64,000 nt of DNA from positions 124,001 to 188,000 of the forward strand of contig NZ_JAGENB010000004.1 in the NCBI RefSeq assembly GCF_019991125.1, read 5' to 3'. Source of the DNA: Phyllobacterium calauticae. Lineage in GTDB: Bacteria; Pseudomonadota; Alphaproteobacteria; Rhizobiales; Rhizobiaceae. Within the stretch, counting starts at the first letter, position 1. Each line of letters starts with the position of its first letter. Positions 53,806 through 62,767 of this stretch are shown in pieces. The notes beneath the pieces are model-generated. The model was not told where the DNA came from, made no database searches, and saw only the letters and a program-made list of their open reading frames with translations. A program made the translations under genes and the position numbers.

Positions 53806-55578
53806 CTATCCCGCCGTTTGCGAATATGGTGGAGCTTCGGTACGTGCCTTGTGATCGGCACCAAAATGCGTCCAGTCGGCCGGGGCGGGTTCAAAACCCG
53901 GCTGGCGCACCAGGGACGGAACCTGCCGCGTATCCAGTTCAAAGTGCTCCTTGCGGCGGCTGACCGTCGGAACGGCGGCAATGAGCCTTTGCGTATAGGA
54001 ATGCTGCGGATTTGCCAGCACCGCTGCAGCACGACCGATTTCAACAATCTGTCCGGCATACATGACGGCAATCCTGTGGGCGATCCGCTCGACAACGGCC
54101 ATGTCATGCGAGATGAACAGATAGGCCAGATTGAATTCCCGTTGCAGGTCGACAAGCAGATCCAATACCTTGGCCTGCACGGACACATCCAATGCCGAAA
54201 CCGCTTCATCCAGAACCACAACGGAAGGGTTCAGCATCAGCGCCCGGGCAATGCACAGGCGCTGGCGTTGACCGCCGGAGAATTCATGCGGATAGCGGTC
54301 AAGGCTGTTGGACGGCAGGCCGACACGCTCGATCAGCATGGACATTCTGTCACGCGTCTGGACATCGAGCCGCCCGCCTGCGGCAATCACCGGCTCCGCA
54401 AGAATGCTCGCAATGGAGAGCCGCGGATTGAGCGAAGCATAGGGGTTCTGGAAAACCATCTGCACCGGCCGCTGGCTTTGCCGTGCGGAGGCTTCCTGCC
54501 TGACGGCAGAAAAGGTGCCGCGCGTGGATTTTGTCAGACCCAGAATGGCGCGCGCCGTTGTCGATTTCCCCGAGCCGCTTTCGCCGACAATCGCCAGTGT
54601 TTCCCCTGGCATCAGATCAAAATCCACGCCTTCCACCGCGTGAACCGCACCGGCGGGACGGCGAAAAACACCTGACGTAACCGGAAACCGCACCGTAAGC
54701 CCGTCAACCCTGAGAGCCGGATCGACCGATGCCTCGCTGTCGCGTTTGCCGTCGGTACGCGCTGCCTGCCCGCTGGCGAAATGCGGGACGGCATGCAGGA
54801 GATGTTGCGTATAGGGATGTTGCGGGTGATCGAGTATCTGGTTCAACTCCCCTTGTTCCACCGCCTGCCCGTTCTGCATCACCATGACCCTGTCGGCAAT
54901 TCCCGCGACCAGGCCGATATCATGCGTGATGAAAATCATCGACATCCCGGTTTCCCGCTTCAATTCTGCGAGAAGCGCCATGATCTGTGCCTGCACGGTG
55001 ACATCCAATGCCGTCGTGGGCTCATCGGCAATCAGCAGACGGGAGTTGCACGCCAAAGCCGTTGCTATCATGACGCGCTGGAGCATACCGCCCGATAGCT
55101 GGTTCGGATAATATTTCAAGCGTCGCAAAGCGTCCGGAATCCGCACGCGATCGAGCGCGTCCTTGGCAGCCGCACGCGCCTGCTTTCCAGTCAGCCCCCG
55201 ATGGAGCCGAAAGGATTCTTCAATCTGCGTGCCTATGGAAAGCACGGGATTGAGCGATGTCATCGGCTCCTGAAAAATCATGCCGATTTCAGCGCCGCGC
55301 ACTTTTGTCAGTTGCGGTTCCGTCGCGGCTGTCAGGTCCAGAATGCTGTTATCGGCCCGTTTCAGCTTTACGGAACCGGAGACGATGCGGCCCCCGCCAA
55401 AATCAACGAGCCGATTGATCGAGAGCGCCGTGACGGATTTTCCGGAGCCGCTTTCACCGACGATCGCCAGTGTTTCTCCGGCGGCCACATCAAAGCTTAC
55501 ACCGCGCACAACCTGATTGACCTCGGGGTCGTGGCCGAAGCCGACGCGCAGATCACGGACGGAGAGCAGCGGGCTCAT
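53806..55578 (-). CDS. Peptide/muropeptide-type ABC importer, fused ATP-binding protein
   Basis: A 590-residue protein with two nucleotide-binding domains: Walker [14 protein letters not shown] and [13 protein letters not shown], signatures LSGGMLQRVMIA and [12 protein letters not shown], Walker [11 protein letters not shown] and VLDEAVSALD. In the second domain the Walker B reads DEA rather than DEP, a Pro-to-Ala change that keeps the catalytic Glu. It overlaps the DppC-type permease gene by ATGA. It is a different gene from the fused ATPase at 10.8 kb, though the same type. Confidence 0.92.
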   Translation of the reverse strand: MSPLLSVRDLRVGFGHDPEVNQVVRGVSFDVAAGETLAIVGESGSGKSVTALSINRLVDFGGGRIVSGSVKLKRADNSILDLTAATEPQLTKVRGAEIGMIFQEPMTSLNPVLSIGTQIEESFRLHRGLTGKQARAAAKDALDRVRIPDALRRLKYYPNQLSGGMLQRVMIATALACNSRLLIADEPTTALDVTVQAQIMALLAELKRETGMSMIFITHDIGLVAGIADRVMVMQNGQAVEQGELNQILDHPQHPYTQHLLHAVPHFASGQAARTDGKRDSEASVDPALRVDGLTVRFPVTSGVFRRPAGAVHAVEGVDFDLMPGETLAIVGESGSGKSTTARAILGLTKSTRGTFSAVRQEASARQSQRPVQMVFQNPYASLNPRLSIASILAEPVIAAGGRLDVQTRDRMSMLIERVGLPSNSLDRYPHEFSGGQRQRLCIARALMLNPSVVVLDEAVSALDVSVQAKVLDLLVDLQREFNLAYLFISHDMAVVERIAHRIAVMYAGQIVEIGRAAAVLANPQHSYTQRLIAAVPTVSRRKEHFELDTRQVPSLVRQPGFEPAPADWTHFGADHKARTEAPPYSQTAG

Positions 55579-56414
55579 GGGTTTGACCTCCGCATTCTCG
55601 GATCAAGGATATCGCGCAACGCATCGCCGAGCAGGTTGAAACCAAGGATGCTCACCATGATTGCAAGGCCGGGGAAGACCAGCAGCCATGGGGCTGTTTC
55701 CATCAGATTGCGGCTGTCGCTCAACATCAGACCGAGCGACGATGCGGGCGGCTGCGTGCCGAGCCCAAGGAAACTGAGTCCCGCTTCCGTCAGGAGAGCC
55801 CATGCCAGCGCCAGCGTGATCTGAACCGTCAGCGGCGCCACCAGATTGAGCAGGAGATGCCGCGTCAGGATGTATGTGCGGCTGCTGCCGAACGTGCGCG
55901 CCGCGTCAACGAAATCACGCGCCTTCAGCGACAGGGCTGGCCCGCGCACGACACGGGTGAATATGGGCGTGTAGACAATCCCGATCGCCACAACGCTGGT
56001 CCAGGTTCCCGGTCCGACAATGGCCACAACCAAAAGGGCGAGAAGAATGGCTGGAAATGCCAACAACACATCCATCAGGCGCATGATGATGCCATCCAGC
56101 CGATGGCCGAACCATGCCGCGGCCAGGCCAAGGACAGTTCCCGCAAGCGATGCAAAGGCAACCGACAAGAAGGCCACCGTAAAGGACTGCCCTACCCCGC
56201 GCATAAGACGGCTGGCGACATCGCGGCCAAACAGGTCGGTGCCCATCCAATAGGTGATGGTGGGAGAGTGCAGACGGTCCAGGCGGTTCTGCATCAACGG
56301 GTCATGCGGTGTGAAACCCATAACGCCGAGCAAGGCGATCACGAGGTAGAGCAGGACGATGGCCCCGCCTATTCTGCCGCTTGTATGTCCAAAAATCGCG
56401 CGGAGGATGCGCAT
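55575..56414 (-). CDS. Peptide/muropeptide-type ABC importer, permease (DppC type)
   Basis: A 279-residue permease: YWMGTDLFGRDVASRLMRGVGQSFTVAFLSVAFASLAGTVLGL near the N-terminus and coupling loop FVDAARTFGSSRTYILTRHLLLNLVAPLTVQ. It overlaps the DppB-type gene by 1 bp (TAATG) and the ATPase gene by 4 bp. It lies in the murQ-anmK unit. Confidence 0.92.
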   Translation of the reverse strand: MRILRAIFGHTSGRIGGAIVLLYLVIALLGVMGFTPHDPLMQNRLDRLHSPTITYWMGTDLFGRDVASRLMRGVGQSFTVAFLSVAFASLAGTVLGLAAAWFGHRLDGIIMRLMDVLLAFPAILLALLVVAIVGPGTWTSVVAIGIVYTPIFTRVVRGPALSLKARDFVDAARTFGSSRTYILTRHLLLNLVAPLTVQITLALAWALLTEAGLSFLGLGTQPPASSLGLMLSDSRNLMETAPWLLVFPGLAIMVSILGFNLLGDALRDILDPRMRRSNP

Positions 56415-57373
56415 TACCGTTCTCCCAAACGAATACGGGGATCGAGCGCCGAATAAGCGAGGTCGACCAGAAGATTGACGACCATGAAGTTGAAGGCAAT
56501 GAACAGCACGCTTCCCTGCAACAGGGCATAATCCCGCTGCAATATCGCATCGAGAACCACGCGCCCCAATCCTGGCAGCGCATAGATCTTCTCGACGAGA
56601 ACGGCGCCGCCCAGCAGATAACCGAATTCCATACCGCTGAGAGTGACGACCGGGATAAGTGCATTCGGCAGCGCATGCCGCCAGATGACACTGCGCGCCG
56701 ACGCCCCCTTGCTGCGTGCGGTCCTGACATAATCATCGCTCAGGACATCGAGCATGGCCGACCGGGATATGCGGGTGACGGAAGCGGCAAATGCCAATCC
56801 GAGCGTGATGGCCGGAAAGATCAACTGGCTAAGGTTGCGCAGCGGGTCCTTCCAGAAGGGCGAAAACTCTCCCATCGTCGGCAGCGCGCCAAAACCGACG
56901 GACAACATGTAGATAATCAGAAGGCCGACAACGAAGCTCGGTGTTGACTGGCCGACCATGGCAAAGATGCGCACCATCAGGTCGGATGGCCTGCCATTAT
57001 GGGTCGCGGCGAACACCCCTGCCGGAAGACCGATGGCAAGCGCGATGATCATGGAAAGAAAGGCCAGCTCCAAAGTCAGGGGAAAGCGATCAAATATTAC
57101 GTCGAGCACCGGTTTTCCGTAGGCGACCGAGATACCCAGATCGCCACGGAAAAGCCCGAGCAGCCAGTGCCAGTATTGAACGAGCCAATTCTGGTCGAGG
57201 CCGAAATAGGCCGTCAACGCCACGCGTTGTTGCGGCGTCAACAGCCCGGCCTCTGTCCCCAGCATCGCCGTGATGGAATCGCCGGGAACGAGACGGATTG
57301 CAACGAACACAAGTATTGAGACGCCGATCAGAACCAGCGGAAACGTCACCAGACGCCGTGTAACATAACCCAT
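56414..57373 (-). CDS. Peptide/muropeptide-type ABC importer, permease (DppB type)
   Basis: A 319-residue permease starting MGYVTRRLVTFPLVLIGVSILVFVAIRLVPGDS, with YFGLDQNWLVQYWHWLLGLFRGDLGISVAYGKPV and coupling loop YVRTARSKGASARSVIWRHALPNALIPVVTLSG. All are typical DppB features. It follows the binding-protein gene after a 45-bp gap. Confidence 0.92.
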   Translation of the reverse strand: MGYVTRRLVTFPLVLIGVSILVFVAIRLVPGDSITAMLGTEAGLLTPQQRVALTAYFGLDQNWLVQYWHWLLGLFRGDLGISVAYGKPVLDVIFDRFPLTLELAFLSMIIALAIGLPAGVFAATHNGRPSDLMVRIFAMVGQSTPSFVVGLLIIYMLSVGFGALPTMGEFSPFWKDPLRNLSQLIFPAITLGLAFAASVTRISRSAMLDVLSDDYVRTARSKGASARSVIWRHALPNALIPVVTLSGMEFGYLLGGAVLVEKIYALPGLGRVVLDAILQRDYALLQGSVLFIAFNFMVVNLLVDLAYSALDPRIRLGER

Positions 57374-57418
57374 CCAGAAACGTCTCCGGGTAAGAAGTGA
57401 TCGGCAATCCCAGTCCAG

Positions 57419-58942
57419 CTATTGCTGGACGGTCACCTTACTGAGACCGAAAAGCGAACCGATGGGCGTTGCAGTGAAGCCCTGGACACTCTTTTGCTGT
57501 GCCGTATAGCTGTAGGAGGTATAGAGCCAGATCCAGGGAGACATCTCTGCGAGATGTTTTTCGAAATCACTGAAAATGACCTTGCGCGCTGCAGGATCGG
57601 TCTCGGCGCGGCCCTTCTGCATGAGACCATCCAGGGTATCGTCAATGTAATTTGCAACCTTTTGCAGGTTTCCGGTCTTGGTCCAGTACCGGCTGTACAT
57701 CGAATAGGGATCAGCACTGCCGCCATTCAGGGCAACAGCCATGTCGAAATCGCCTTTCAGCCATGTATCGACATAGACGTTCAGTTCCATGACCTTGATA
57801 TCGAGTTTGACGCCGATTTCGGCCAGTTGGGATTGGATGACCTGAGCCTCTGCGGCGGCTGTTGGCGGTTCGCCGGTTGCCGCGATGACCGTGGCCGAGA
57901 AACCCTTCGCATATCCCGCATCGGCCATGAGTTTCTTGGCCTTCTCGACGTCCCGCTTGTAACAGAACAGGCTGTTGGGATCGGCTGCAAAGGACGGTGT
58001 CGTTATCGGGCCTGTCACCTTGCCTTCTCCCAGGGAAGCCGTATCGAGAACTTCCTTCCGGTCGATGGCGCAGGAAATGGCCTGCCGTACCGCAAGCTCG
58101 GTCATTGGCTTGCGCGACGGATTAAGCTGCAGCACGTGATAGGCAAGCACAGGCGCACGGTTCAGGACCAGTCGCTCTTCCCGTGGAATGAGTGTTGCAA
58201 TCAGAGGGTCGTTCAGCAGCGCAAAATCAACCTGGCCGGTGCGCATGGCCGCCAGGATCGCCGTTTCGTCGGGAAGAACACTGATATTGATGCCCTCGAC
58301 ACCTGTTGCACCTCCGGCCCACGCCTTGTTGGCAACCAGTATCTCGCGGGAATTCGGATCCCACTTCTCAAGCTTGAAAGGCCCCGAACCTACAGGCGTT
58401 GTGCTGATCGCTCCTTTTTCAATTTCACGCGCGGAAATGATCGCCGCGTTCAGATTTGTCATCGCCGTCAGAAGCGGCACATCCGGCTGGGACAGATGAA
58501 AAACCACCGTGTGAGGGTCAACGGCTTCGATATTGGCAATCGACAAGAAGTTGGCCCGCGCCACCGCACCGGTCGCCTCATTGAGTATACGCTCAAATGA
58601 CGCCTTCACATCCGCTGAGGTGACCGGATCCCCGTTCTGGAATTTTGCATTCGGGTTGAGTTTGAAGGTCAATTCCGTACCGTTGGACGAAAACTGCCAG
58701 GAATCGGCAACAGCCGGAACAATCTGCAGATTGGCATCCAGACGCACGAGCGGCTCATAAATGAGCTCAAGCAGCCTTATGGAAGAGAATGCGGTCTGCT
58801 TGTGCGGATCGAGACCCGTCGCGTCCTGCGACCAGGCCATGCGCAGCGTTGCCGCACTTGCTGGCGAACCCACCATCGCCACGCCAAGGGCTGCAGCTAT
58901 TGCAAGACAAGAAACCAGTTTCGCTGTTGAACGCCTTTTCAT
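57419..58942 (-). CDS. Peptide/muropeptide-type ABC importer, periplasmic substrate-binding protein
   Basis: A 507-residue SBP_bac_5 (DppA/OppA/MppA-like) protein with a Sec signal peptide (MKRRSTAKLVSCLAIAAALGVAMVGSPASA). MAWSQDATGLDPHKQTAFSSIRLLELIYEPLVRLD and ELTFKLNPNAKFQNGDPVTSADVKASFERIL are typical. AGGGGG precedes the ATG. Encoded directly after murQ, it probably binds MurNAc-containing peptides or anhydro-muropeptides; this is inference from the neighbours. Confidence 0.9.
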   Translation of the reverse strand: MKRRSTAKLVSCLAIAAALGVAMVGSPASAATLRMAWSQDATGLDPHKQTAFSSIRLLELIYEPLVRLDANLQIVPAVADSWQFSSNGTELTFKLNPNAKFQNGDPVTSADVKASFERILNEATGAVARANFLSIANIEAVDPHTVVFHLSQPDVPLLTAMTNLNAAIISAREIEKGAISTTPVGSGPFKLEKWDPNSREILVANKAWAGGATGVEGINISVLPDETAILAAMRTGQVDFALLNDPLIATLIPREERLVLNRAPVLAYHVLQLNPSRKPMTELAVRQAISCAIDRKEVLDTASLGEGKVTGPITTPSFAADPNSLFCYKRDVEKAKKLMADAGYAKGFSATVIAATGEPPTAAAEAQVIQSQLAEIGVKLDIKVMELNVYVDTWLKGDFDMAVALNGGSADPYSMYSRYWTKTGNLQKVANYIDDTLDGLMQKGRAETDPAARKVIFSDFEKHLAEMSPWIWLYTSYSYTAQQKSVQGFTATPIGSLFGLSKVTVQQ

Positions 58943-59023
58943 TTTTCTTTTTCCCCCTGGAGCTATTTTGAGCGACCTTATGGACGCTTGATTCGTTTTA
59001 CTTCCCGCTAAACCGGCATGGTC

Positions 59024-59947
59024 TTACAACGGCTTTGCATTTATCGCCTTTCGCAGAAAACCTCCTGCATCTTTTAACGCCACCCGCGCTTTTTCCACGT
59101 CCATTCCCGTTTTGACCATCAATATCGCCAGCTTCACATCATTGCTTGTCTGATCGAGAGCTTGGCGCGCCTGCTCAGTGGTACAACCGGTTGCCTGCAT
59201 GACAATACGCGACGCCCTGGCCACGAGTTTTTTATTGCTCGCGTGCACGTCCACCATGAGATTCTGATAGCTCTTTCCGATCCGTATCATACTGGCCGTC
59301 GTCAGCATGTTGAGAATGAGCTTCTGCGCGGTGCCGGATTTCAACCGGGTTGACCCGGTAAGAACCTCCGGACCGACAACGGGAGAAATCGCGATATCGG
59401 CAATTCCGGCAATGATTGAATCCGGGTTGCAGGACAAGGCAACGGTCGAAGCCCCTACCTGTTTGGCGTAATTCAGCCCACCGATCACATAGGGCGTGCG
59501 TCCGCTAACCGCGATACCCACAACCACATCCTGTGCCGTCAGTCCAATGTCCCGCAGCGCTTGTTCCCCCTTGTGCGGATCGTCCTCAGCGCCTTCTATG
59601 GCCCTGACCATCGCCTCGGGACCGCCCGCGATCAGCCCCACCACCACGCCTTCAGGTACACCGAAGGTTGGCGGACATTCCGACGCATCCAGAACCCCCA
59701 AACGGCCGCTGGTTCCCGCTCCCATATAGATCAGCCTCCCACCGGCTTGGAAGGCAGTGACGACCCGGTCAACTGCCGTAGAGATATGCGGAATAACCTT
59801 CTCGACAGCCGATGGCACGCCTTTGTCTTCATCATTGATCTTCTGCAAAATATCGGCAGTCGGCAGAAGATCGATCTGCATCGTCTGCGGATTTCGGCCC
59901 TCGGAGACCAGTTTTTCCAACTCGGATATCAACGCTTGCTCAGTCAT
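59024..59947 (-). CDS. murQ: N-acetylmuramic acid 6-phosphate etherase
   Basis: A 307-residue SIS-domain enzyme. [26 protein letters not shown] holds the phosphate-binding loop and catalytic Glu90; [11 protein letters not shown] holds the second Glu (121). It splits the lactyl ether of MurNAc-6-phosphate to GlcNAc-6-phosphate and lactate in the cytoplasm. The ATG at 59947 is chosen since the protein then starts [22 protein letters not shown] as in homologues; a longer frame upstream would run into the promoter region. It is the first gene of the unit murQ-binding protein-permeases-ATPase-hydrolase-anmK. Confidence 0.95.
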   Translation of the reverse strand: MTEQALISELEKLVSEGRNPQTMQIDLLPTADILQKINDEDKGVPSAVEKVIPHISTAVDRVVTAFQAGGRLIYMGAGTSGRLGVLDASECPPTFGVPEGVVVGLIAGGPEAMVRAIEGAEDDPHKGEQALRDIGLTAQDVVVGIAVSGRTPYVIGGLNYAKQVGASTVALSCNPDSIIAGIADIAISPVVGPEVLTGSTRLKSGTAQKLILNMLTTASMIRIGKSYQNLMVDVHASNKKLVARASRIVMQATGCTTEQARQALDQTSNDVKLAILMVKTGMDVEKARVALKDAGGFLRKAINAKPL

Positions 59948-60286
59948 CGGCCAACTTTCGGGAGAACTGCATTTAATGAAAATGCGATACCGGCGAAAAG
60001 CGATGAGATCGCATCTCACCGGGGTCGTCCGCGCATTGCATGAATTGTCTATTCCGCATCCGGAATGCGGCCGCTCGCTCCCTGGTGCAACAGCTCTCAT
60101 TCTTTTTATGTTAACTTTTTATGATTTATTATTCCTTACGTCAATATAAATTTGGAATTATATATTCCTAACCAGACGCGTTTATCCATCGGCTGAAACT
60201 GGCAGTTCACTTGCCTTCCGCAAACGGACGGCCATGATTGAGCGCCGCTTACCGAAAATGATGATGGGCAGTCGTAGTCTGAAGTC
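59948..60286. other. 339-bp non-coding region upstream of murQ
   Basis: No gene is supported here. The region holds the murQ leader (about 170 bp) and the promoter/operator described at 60116-60168. A 66-codon minus-strand frame overlapping the kinase gene has no recognisable features. Confidence 0.6.
60116..60168 (-). promoter_or_regulatory. murQ promoter with two GGAAT-type palindromes
   Basis: Read leftward: GGAATATATAATTCC (60168-60154), then -35 TTGACG (60144-60139), then GGAATAATAAATCAT (60135-60121) within the 17-bp spacer, then -10 TAAAAA (60121-60116). The two palindromes start 33 bp apart, about three helical turns. A repressor bound to both would block polymerase, so repression by the MurR/RpiR-type protein is likely. 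Confidence 0.65.
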
Positions 60287-61168
60287 TCAGCACGATTTTC
60301 TCGCCAGAATGATCGCACCTGAAACCGCATCACCATCGGCGGGTTTCAGGCGGCGGCGAATGTCGGGAGCCAACCATGGCTCCAGCGGCGTCGACAGCCC
60401 TCCGAGAAGCGTGACGCGGGGCGCACCTTTTTCGATCAGCGCGCGGACGATGGAGTCAATCTGTTCAGCCGCTCCCTGAACCAGACGCCGCCCCACCATG
60501 TCACCCTGATCTGCATGGCGCATCACCATGGGTGCGAGCACGGCATAATCGGTCGCCGTCGCCCGATCCATCCATGCAACCACCTCCACGGGGTCGTTCT
60601 GGAACCGCTGCATCACTTCGCCCAGCAACGCACTCTGTTCGTGGCGGCCGTCAAAAGCCCGCAACGCGAGTTGGACAGCCTTCAATCCGAGATCCGCGCC
60701 ACTGCCTTCATCGGATATTGGAAAGCCATACCCGCCAACCCGCAGATCGCGCGCCCCGGCGAAACCGAGACCGATGGAACCCGTTCCGGCAATGACAATT
60801 GCGCCATCCGCGCCGGAGTGAGCCCCCAGACAGGCGGCAACACCATCGCTCGTGAAAGCGATGCTGGCAAACGGATGAGGGATAGCCCGAAGCGCCTCAA
60901 CCGCGCCCTTGCGGCCGATGCCGGCAAGACCGATACCGGCATGCATGCGTGCGGTTTCCCGCTCCGTGAAACCGGCTTCCGCTATTGCCGAGGTAAAGGC
61001 GCTGGCAACGGAAGCCCAGGCCGCGTCCACGCCAAGACGGGTTGTCGCGGGTCCGGAGAGCCCTTGGCCGAGGACCGCACCAAAGCCGTCTTCAATGCGG
61101 GCGCGGCAGCCCGTGCCACCGCCATCGACGCCAAGAAAAAACAATTTCTCATGCATGGCGTCGCTCAT
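60287..61168 (-). CDS. BadF/BadG-type amino-sugar kinase (MurK/NagK-like)
   Basis: A 293-residue kinase of the BadF/BadG/BcrA/BcrD ATPase family. LFFLGVDGGGTGCRARIED is the phosphate-1 motif, GAIVIAGTGSIGLGF the phosphate-2 region, and VGGYGFPISDEGSGADLGLKAVQLALRAFDG is typical of GlcNAc/MurNAc kinases. In Clostridium, MurK of this family phosphorylates both MurNAc and GlcNAc. Here it sits between murA (ATGA overlap) and murQ, so production of MurNAc-6-phosphate for MurQ is the most likely role; GlcNAc kinase activity is the alternative. Confidence 0.88.
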   Translation of the reverse strand: MSDAMHEKLFFLGVDGGGTGCRARIEDGFGAVLGQGLSGPATTRLGVDAAWASVASAFTSAIAEAGFTERETARMHAGIGLAGIGRKGAVEALRAIPHPFASIAFTSDGVAACLGAHSGADGAIVIAGTGSIGLGFAGARDLRVGGYGFPISDEGSGADLGLKAVQLALRAFDGRHEQSALLGEVMQRFQNDPVEVVAWMDRATATDYAVLAPMVMRHADQGDMVGRRLVQGAAEQIDSIVRALIEKGAPRVTLLGGLSTPLEPWLAPDIRRRLKPADGDAVSGAIILARKSC

Positions 61169-62421
61169 GAGCTGATCCGCTCGATATCAGCGCCGCAGAG
61201 CCGAAGCTTGCGATCCAGCTGCTCATAGCCGCGATCAAGGTGATATACTCGGTTGATGATCGTCTCACCTTCACAAACGAGCCCCGCCAGGACGAGCGAG
61301 ACGGAAGCCCGCAAATCCGTCGCCATGACCTGTGCACCGTGCAGCGGTTCCCCGCCGCGCACCAGCGCAGTCGTTCCCTGCAGCGTTATGTTCGCCCCCA
61401 GACGCATGAGCTCCGGGACATGCATGAAGCGGTTTTCGAATATGGTTTCGCGCAGCAGTGATGCGCCCTGACTCCGGCACGTCAATGCCATGAACTGGGC
61501 CTGGAGATCCGTGGGGAACCCCGGATAGGGCTCCGTGGTGATGTCAACGGCCTTCAGCGGCCCCTCCCGAGACACAATCAGGCCCCGGTCGCTGGGCCAG
61601 ACGCTGACACCTGCCGCTTCAAGCGCTTGCACAACGGAAGCCAGATGCTCCAGACGGGCATGGGTCAGCTCGAGCTGACCGCCGGTAATGGCCGCAGCGA
61701 TTGCATAGGTGCCCGCCTCTATCCGGTCAGGGATGATAGCATGCCGGGCGGGGCGCCACGTCGTATCGCCTTCCACCAGAATGCGATGCGTCCCGGCCCC
61801 TTCGATGCGGGCTCCCATCGCATTGAGGCAGGCGGCGAGGTCAACCACTTCCGGTTCGCGTGCAGCATTGAGGATTTCCGTTTCACCTTTTGCTGCGGTG
61901 GCCGCCATCATGGCCGTTTCGGTCGCCCCCACGGATGGAGAGCTGAGAACAATGCGCGTTCCCCGCAGCGAACTTTGCGCAGATGCAACGATGACGCCGT
62001 TCTCGATGGCAATATCGGCCCCAAGCGCGGCAAGTGCACTGACATGCATGTTGACGGGCCGGGCACCAATTGCACATCCGCCGGGCAGCGAAACCCTGGC
62101 ATGCCCGAAGCGGGCGAGCAGCGGCCCAAGAACCAGTATGGTCGCACGCATTCGCCTGACTGTGTCATAGGATGTTTCCTTCGACACAACGGCGCTTGTA
62201 TCGATGGTTGCCGCATGCGGCGACCGGTCAATGCGCGCGCCGTGGAGTTGCACCACGCCCAGCATGTTCTCGACGTCATTGACAGCTGGCAGATTGGTCA
62301 GTTCCAGCGGATAGGGACTCAGCAGCGCAGCGGCGATTTGCGGGAGTGCCGCATTTTTCGCGCCGGAAATCGTCACCGCGCCTTCCAGCCTGTTTCCCCC
62401 GATGATCCGTAATCTATCCAT
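61165..62421 (-). CDS. murA: UDP-N-acetylglucosamine 1-carboxyvinyltransferase (extra MurA)
   Basis: A 418-residue enolpyruvyl transferase. Lys22-Asn23 (SGAKNAALP), the active-site Cys116 (PGGCAIGARPVNMH) and the Asp near residue 305 (PGFPTDLQAQFMAL) are all present, so it should be active. It adds enolpyruvate to UDP-GlcNAc, the first committed step of peptidoglycan synthesis. Its place in a recycling operon, coupled to an amino-sugar kinase by ATGA, is unusual; murA is normally a housekeeping gene elsewhere. The ATG at 62421 is preferred to a GTG three codons earlier. It is probably a second copy, but the rest of the genome is not visible. Confidence 0.92.
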   Translation of the reverse strand: MDRLRIIGGNRLEGAVTISGAKNAALPQIAAALLSPYPLELTNLPAVNDVENMLGVVQLHGARIDRSPHAATIDTSAVVSKETSYDTVRRMRATILVLGPLLARFGHARVSLPGGCAIGARPVNMHVSALAALGADIAIENGVIVASAQSSLRGTRIVLSSPSVGATETAMMAATAAKGETEILNAAREPEVVDLAACLNAMGARIEGAGTHRILVEGDTTWRPARHAIIPDRIEAGTYAIAAAITGGQLELTHARLEHLASVVQALEAAGVSVWPSDRGLIVSREGPLKAVDITTEPYPGFPTDLQAQFMALTCRSQGASLLRETIFENRFMHVPELMRLGANITLQGTTALVRGGEPLHGAQVMATDLRASVSLVLAGLVCEGETIINRVYHLDRGYEQLDRKLRLCGADIERISS

Positions 62422-62767
62422 GATAACCACTGCCTGATCTGAGGAGCATGAAAATAGGGTGGGCTTCGTTCGACACCCTCTTCACCTGCAGGTTGCGTTC
62501 GACATAGAAGGCACAACCATCATGGCGATGCACAAAAACTAATTGATCATTCCACGGTGTCAATTGATTTAGGAATATATTATTCTACGTCAGATTATTT
62601 GCGGCGCGATGCTTTTATCGGGAACGCTTCTGACGCCATTGCGAGGAGTAGCCAGTGCTTTGAATTGACGGTAGGTATGTCATTTCGGCGAGCCTGAAGG
62701 CTCCGATTATTCCATAGGTCCGCGCTTTGGCGCGAGCAGCCTGAACGGCCAACGCGCAAAGGAACGC
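62422..62767. other. 346-bp divergent control region between murA and the RpiR-type gene
   Basis: No gene is supported. It holds the murA promoter/operator pair (62535-62586) and must hold the promoter of the RpiR-type gene. GAGCC-TGAA-GGCTC near 62690-62703 is a small hairpin of unknown meaning. No riboswitch was recognised. Confidence 0.6.
62535..62586 (-). promoter_or_regulatory. murA promoter with two GGAAT-type palindromes
   Basis: Read leftward: AGAATAATATATTCC (62586-62572), -35 TTGACA (62563-62558), GGAATGATCAATTAG (62553-62539) inside the spacer, and a -10 of TAGTTT/AGTTTT around 62541-62535. The two palindromes are again 33 bp apart. This is the closest site pair to the RpiR-type regulator gene and may also control it. 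Confidence 0.65.
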
